From Meandrina meandrites (taxonomy: Eukaryota; Cnidaria; Anthozoa; Scleractinia; Meandrinidae): a stretch of 64,000 nucleotides of DNA. The translations under genes were made by a program, and so were the position numbers. The notes under the pieces are model-generated. The model was not told the origin of the DNA, did not search any database, and worked only from the letters and a program-made list of their open reading frames with translations. Of the stretch, positions 59,373 to 64,000 are shown in pieces. The first letter of the stretch is position 1, and each line of letters opens with the position of its first letter. The DNA is taken from positions 16,262,484 through 16,326,483 of the forward strand of contig OY855913.1 of assembly GCA_963693305.1 (NCBI GenBank), in the 5' to 3' direction.

Positions 59373-60395
59373 GTAAGAAAGTCGGGCGTTGAATGGATAA
59401 TCAACACATTGTGAGTGGCCACTAAAGACACTAAATAAAATTAACATAATTATATATAGTGCTTTCGATTCGTTGGTGTAAATATCATGTGCTTGTTTTA
59501 ATTTGTTTTACGAAAGGACATCTTAAAGCATAATAACCTCAGCTTCGTAATGACCTATGACTGTTCTCCTGTATTTGAACATGAAACTAATTTTCACACG
59601 CGTACGGAAACTGATTTTCCAATAAGGATTTCCCATACTCATATTATTCACAGCTTTATGAAAAGGAGAACAAGCCAAGCTTTGATTGTTTCGTTGCAAA
59701 GGGTAGTAGAATAAATAATACAAACATGCAATCAAATTTGAAATAATAACCAATTTCGAAATTAAAAGTGAAATTCATTTGGAAAGAGAAATACAATTTG
59801 CACATTTCACTTAAGAAATCAGCGTTACTTCTTTATGACATTTGAAAAAACTCGGATTAGTACCAAATTTTATCAATTGCGTTTTTTCACAAATAACATA
59901 CTTTAAAAAATTCTTGTGCACAGCGGCAAGAAAGCGGAGAAAGCCTTTTGGCGCGCTGACCAAAATGACCGCGGCCTGGGGGACGAGATTGACTTTAAAG
60001 CGTAATGGCGAACAATAGCCATGCACACTAAGTTTTTCCTTAATTTGGATATTCGAAAACCTCGATCGCCCAGAATGATAGTTTTCATAAATAGAAACAC
60101 TTTTAGACTGCGAATAATTTAATTTTTTTAACTCAATTCCTCTTTTAATTGACGTGAAAAGAAAGCGTAGTGGAAAAATATTCATGTATCCGAGCAATCA
60201 TTAGATTTGATTTGCATACTTAATAAATTACTGCTCAGGGTGGAGACTAAGGAATAGAGGGAGACTTATTGCAGTCCAGGTACAAAGGCGCTCAGGGGAA
60301 ACATGCAAGGGTGAGATTGGGAAAATTGAAGACGATCGAAATTGTTACGAAAGGCGAACTTGATGTACGCCTCATGTATGCGTTAAGGGGCCCCT
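59373..60395. other. Downstream flank of the TRPA gene
   Basis: AT-rich, with no supported exon. Once the MITE at 60400-60814 is removed, this is the ancestral 3' flank of the channel gene. Confidence 0.4.
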
Positions 60396-60399
60396 TTAA

Positions 60400-60814
60400 A
60401 AGAAACCTCCACTAGTGAAACGAATTGCCGTTAAAAGATTGAAAATGTTGTCTTAACTGCAACGTTGTTGAAATAAATTTGAAAAAACATTTTTTAAGTG
60501 TACGGAAAATTGGATACAAATATCAACCATTTTGGAATCGAAATTTCCCGCGCGCCACCATTTTGAAAATATGACGTCACATGGTTGCCAATGTTATTGG
60601 AACTGACATAGCTGGTGTTACGTTTATTCTTCTACATCAAAAGGGTAAGGACGTCATCAAATCCAAATGGCGGCGTGCGGGTGATTCATAAGCCCAACGT
60701 GACAGATGTTTGCGTTAACACTAAATAGCTGTAACTTGTTTTGAACAAATTTTCTTTTTTGGATTACTTTTCTATCAATTTAATAGCAACACGTTTCAAC
60801 TGTGGAGTATTCCT
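60400..60814. mobile_element. 415-bp TTAA MITE abutting the TRPA stop codon
   Basis: The ends AAGAAACCTCCACTAGTGAA and (inverted) AGGAATACTCCACAGTTGAA are similar, and TTAA borders both sides (60396-60399 and 60815-60818). A two-purine start fits Kolobok. It contains an ATTAAA on the minus strand (60777-60782) in position to serve the TRPA transcript. Confidence 0.7.
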
Positions 60815-63800
60815 TTAAAGATAAGTCTCTTCGACCGAGCTCCTTGCAGTGTCCACAGGTCGCGCGGCCTCTTTTAGCCGATGAGAGATTTCCTGGAGGA
60901 GTCTGGACTGATCCTCTACAGTTTTCCGTAGAAATCTGATCTGCTCTCGTTGTTTGGCAATCTCCAAGGACACCTCGTTTTTCCCGCCTTCGTCGTCTTT
61001 GACGTCACCGCTGTTATTTCGATCCGTTGCAATATCCGCTGCTGGAAACAGCTTAAGATTTACCAAGTATATTCTGTCGAGAAAGCAAATCATTTTTTAA
61101 GTTTGAAAACGTTACACGAATTAAATATCGTGGAACACCGCACTGGAGATTCGCCCCATGGGCAGAGTTTATCTTTACAGATTCCGCAAAATATAATGAT
61201 AATAGCACTAAGTTAAGTCCTGTATCTGTATCGTCTTTATTTGTTGAAGGAGGTTGAATTATTGGCAGCATGTATATATGCTGATGTGGACCTGCTTAGA
61301 CTGTACAAAGGCAAGACCATAACACCGGGAGTTTCGTGCCGTACTCTTTGCTAAAAGTGTGTAGGTCCCTCAACGTCCCGTTGCTTACCACACAGCATTG
61401 AAGATACAAGAGGCGCGGCCTACGGCTTATCGTCCTTAACGGAGAAGACTAGAGCATCTGACCATTTGCAGATGTAATTACAAAGGCGGCACATTCTCCT
61501 CAGTTATTTTAACACCCCGAGTGTTTGTCCAGTCTGGGGCTCGAACCCTCTCGCACAACAGTCGGGCGATCTCCCCGTTGAACTAACCAGGTCCCGGGCA
61601 ATCCAATTCGAATAACGCCCTGGCAATTGATCGACAAAATCGAAAATCCCCGAAGCGGTAGTCCGATTTGTTAATACCGAGTATGATTTCAGACAGTACC
61701 AGATGACACAAAGTTCCATTGTCATTATTAATTTTCGGAGTCTGTGAAAATAATGTCTACCCACCAAAGCAACTCCAACTGTTTTAATACAACACGTGCA
61801 TAAATGATGTGTACTGCCAGAAGTCCATAACTAGAAGTCTACATCTGGTATTGGGGCGCGTGCTATGTCTTTCGCGTGTAGGCTATTTTTAGAAACTGAT
61901 GTCTCGCGAGAAAATGACGTAACCCACTATTTCGACACGATTGGAGTTCTAAGTTGCGGCCGAATATTTTGGAAAGTGGCAGGTGAAATAAATCAAATCA
62001 CATCAAAACACTTGACAGGCCATTCTCTTTAATTCTCACATTTCGACGGAAGTAGTATCGTAGATAGTGATTTCAAACGTCTGTTCAGTGGCATTTGAAG
62101 GCGAGTGAAAAAGCAACCCGTCGCCGGGTTCCCGTAGACAAACTCACAAAACAAACAGGTCGACTTTTTATAATTTACGAGAGCATTAATGAACAGAAGT
62201 TCCCCAAACTTTTAGTAGTTAAGTGTGTCTTTATTTTGTACAGCATATCCTCGTGTTAAAATACTGAACAACATACACAACACAATAGCTGCACACTGCG
62301 AAGTGCTCGAGAAGCACAACTTGAATTAAACTTTTGACGGATGTGAATGAAATCATCATTGTTCGATGAATTAAACTCGTATTTCTATTCATATTAAAAC
62401 AAGTACATTACCTTAGTCAGTCTTTTGTTTCCATGCCGTCCTTATAATTCCAAAAACATGCGAAACTCGCCAAACTTGTCGTTTTCTCTGAATGTTGTTC
62501 TCAAACGAATCAAACTTCATTCTGTTCATTCCGCGCTCGGTTTTGTTTTTCAAAATAGCAACGAACCTGTGCCAAAATGCACTTGCTCTCTTAATGCCTG
62601 TCTTCATCTTGAGAGTACCATTAATCTTAAGTGTCTTCGCATTTTGAATTTGACTCGGAATTAGTCTATCTTGCCCGCTGCCATTTCGTATTCTGACTCC
62701 AAAACACTGAGGTCCTCTCGCTTATTTGGATGCTCCGAATTTTTACAACTTCGATGCTATCGTCATCGATGAAAGATGGCCTGATGATTCTTGTCCGGAC
62801 GATTTAATCCTCACAAAACGGAAATTACGATGACCAACAAACAGAAATTTCGTAATGCCGTTCGCTCGAGTTCACTCGTCCTCTGCAGTTCTGCTTTTCT
62901 TCAAAAATTTGTTCAACCAATCAAAGGCGCGAATTAAAAAATACTTCAATGTGATTGGCTACTTGTTCGCGGCAAAGCTGTTCTAAAAATCGCCTACACG
63001 CGAGGAACGCGAGGTACACGCGAAAGACATATCTCAAAGCCTATTACCAGAGATGTAGACTTCTAGTTATGGACTTCTGGTACTGCCTAATTATAGATGG
63101 ATAACAGATGGACACAACGCCCCAAAACTGCCCAATTTGTGCTAAAATCCTATCAAATTCGAGAATTTTGTTATAGGTTTGCTTTATAAGCAAAAATCCA
63201 TCACTTTAACGAGCAATGTAACGAGAGAACAGCCTGATGCACCAACAAAAACTCGGCATTGTAGCTCAGTGCTAGATATATATACTCACAGAGACAAAGC
63301 GGTCTTCTGGTTTGGTTTTAGTACCAACACTGATCTCTGGAAATGCATCCTCAACCAGCGTGGGTATCGTTGATCAAGATCAGTGACAAATTCAACCTGC
63401 ATGGCTAGTCGCCTTAAGTTGGCGTTACGCTGAATGCTTTCGATATCTCCAACCGCCAAACCCACCTAGAAAAAAGAAAATGTAAGCTCTGTAGCGCTCC
63501 TTGGCTGACTAAGCCCGAGAGTCATCAAATATCAAAATCCCAGTAAAATAAAAAAAAAAATGGCCAGCAATTACACATGGTTACACATGGTGCTGCCAGC
63601 TGCAAAGTTGTTAGCTTCACTTACCAACAGATTCATAAGCAGAACTGAAACCATCACACAAAAAAAGCACACAACGGTGGCAGAAAACTCTGGTATAGGA
63701 GCAAGAGGGGCTCCAGTTTCCTCGTTGTACAGTTCCTTGGCCTCGACTACGATGCTGCCGTAATCAATCTCACCAATCATCATTATAAATGTCTTGACAA

Positions 63801-63828
63801 AGGACCAAAACACACTGTTGAAAACTGC
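60815..63828 (-). CDS. TRPA1: TRPA-type cation channel, C-terminal part (gene begins beyond the right edge)
   Basis: Exon 63625-63828 encodes the pore: FVKTFIMMIGEIDYGS is the pore helix and GEIDY filter region, followed by S6 (ATVVCFFCVMVSVLLMNLL). Exon 63290-63465 continues VGLAVGDIESIQRNANLRRL, the TRPA post-S6 helix. The last exon, 60815-61041, gives a charged tail with a heptad stretch (EIAKQREQIRFLRKTVEDQS) like the TRPA1 C-terminal coiled coil. Ankyrin repeats and S1-S5 lie off the window. The phase of 63290 (2) does not meet the last exon (needs 1), so one exon of length 2 mod 3 is missing between them, in a region filled by a SINE and a 1.26-kb transposon. Assignment of the last exon to this gene is therefore likely but not proven. 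TRPA channels sense irritants and heat; which this one senses cannot be read here. Confidence 0.8.
61215..61610 (-). mobile_element. tRNA-derived SINE-like repeat, uninterrupted copy
   Basis: The head on the minus strand has CCTGGTTAGTTCAACGG and GGGTTCGAGCCCC (B box). The body runs to CACATCAGCATATATACATG and TAAAGACGAT. It parallels the split copy at 20600-25880. It lies in a TRPA intron. Confidence 0.75.
61817..63080. mobile_element. 1.26-kb DNA transposon, copy 2 (inverted relative to copy 1)
   Basis: CCAGAAGTCCATAACTAG and its inverse form the ends. TACTG flanks both sides, a 5-bp duplication. It is highly similar to 20711-22001 with small deletions, for example around the GAAGCGCTCAACATCG stretch of copy 1. 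No intact transposase, so it was presumably mobilised in trans. It lies in a TRPA intron. Confidence 0.88.
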
Positions 63829-64000
63829 CTGAGATCAAGAGAAAAATCGTATAAATGAATGGCATATTTCGTTGTAAGTTTACATGACAGGGTAAACGTT
63901 TCTGTACAAGTGATGTTTAATAAATGAGCAGCAGTGTTTTATCAAGTTTAAAACACGAGGCACAGCTGAGTGTTTTAGACTTGATTAAACACGAACTGCG

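Noticed and set aside
61504..61767. 87-codon minus-strand frame
   Set aside because: It spans the SINE head and flank; its C-terminal half is the translated tRNA-like region.

Overview
This window is eukaryotic, from an invertebrate animal. The genes are intron-bearing with GT/AG splice sites, the DNA is AT-rich by eye, and it is crowded with short non-autonomous DNA transposons, tRNA-derived SINEs, LINE tails and microsatellites. The gene content (a PDE10A-like phosphodiesterase, a two-exon AGBL4/CCP6, a TRPA channel, a BTB-BACK protein with a jacalin-like domain) and the style of the repeats suggest an anthozoan, most likely a stony coral. That assignment is inference. No operon, CRISPR array, rRNA or intact tRNA gene was seen.

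Layout. 110-10911 (minus) holds the first eight recognised exons of a PDE10A-type cyclic-nucleotide phosphodiesterase that runs off the left edge; its introns carry several TIR elements. 10912-17132 has no gene I can defend, only tandem repeats and foldback elements. 17133-18755 (minus) is an intronless BTB-BACK-jacalin protein with an Asp/Tyr-rich tail. 19171-28002 is read as one 8.8-kb TTAA-flanked unit with ~960-bp inverted arms; inside it a SINE-like repeat was hit by two further DNA transposons. 28-32.8 kb is almost empty. 32829-37505 (plus) is a six-exon gene for a secreted, helical protein of 341 residues that I do not recognise. 39.2-41.2 kb and 44.8-51.4 kb are old degenerate tandem arrays; between them lies an intronless 182-residue gene with a TATA box and poly(A) signal (42256-43265). 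52737-55632 (minus) is a complete AGBL4/CCP6 deglutamylase-type carboxypeptidase in two exons. 57128-57367 (minus) encodes a 79-residue secreted four-cysteine peptide. 60815-63828 (minus) is the 3' part of a TRPA channel gene, whose stop codon sits in the target site of a TTAA MITE.

The genes are unrelated neighbours, not a pathway. What links the window is mobile DNA: three separate elements use TTAA targets and have termini beginning with two purines (Kolobok-like), and at least three hairpin elements have 9-11-bp target duplications (Mutator-like), including a perfect 58-bp palindrome. The most unusual signals are the nested 8.8-kb element, the minimal palindromic insertions, the MITE at the TRPA stop codon, and the repeated promoter-like modules at 42-51 kb. 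All splice models were read by eye from frame, splice consensus and protein similarity; none is backed by transcripts.
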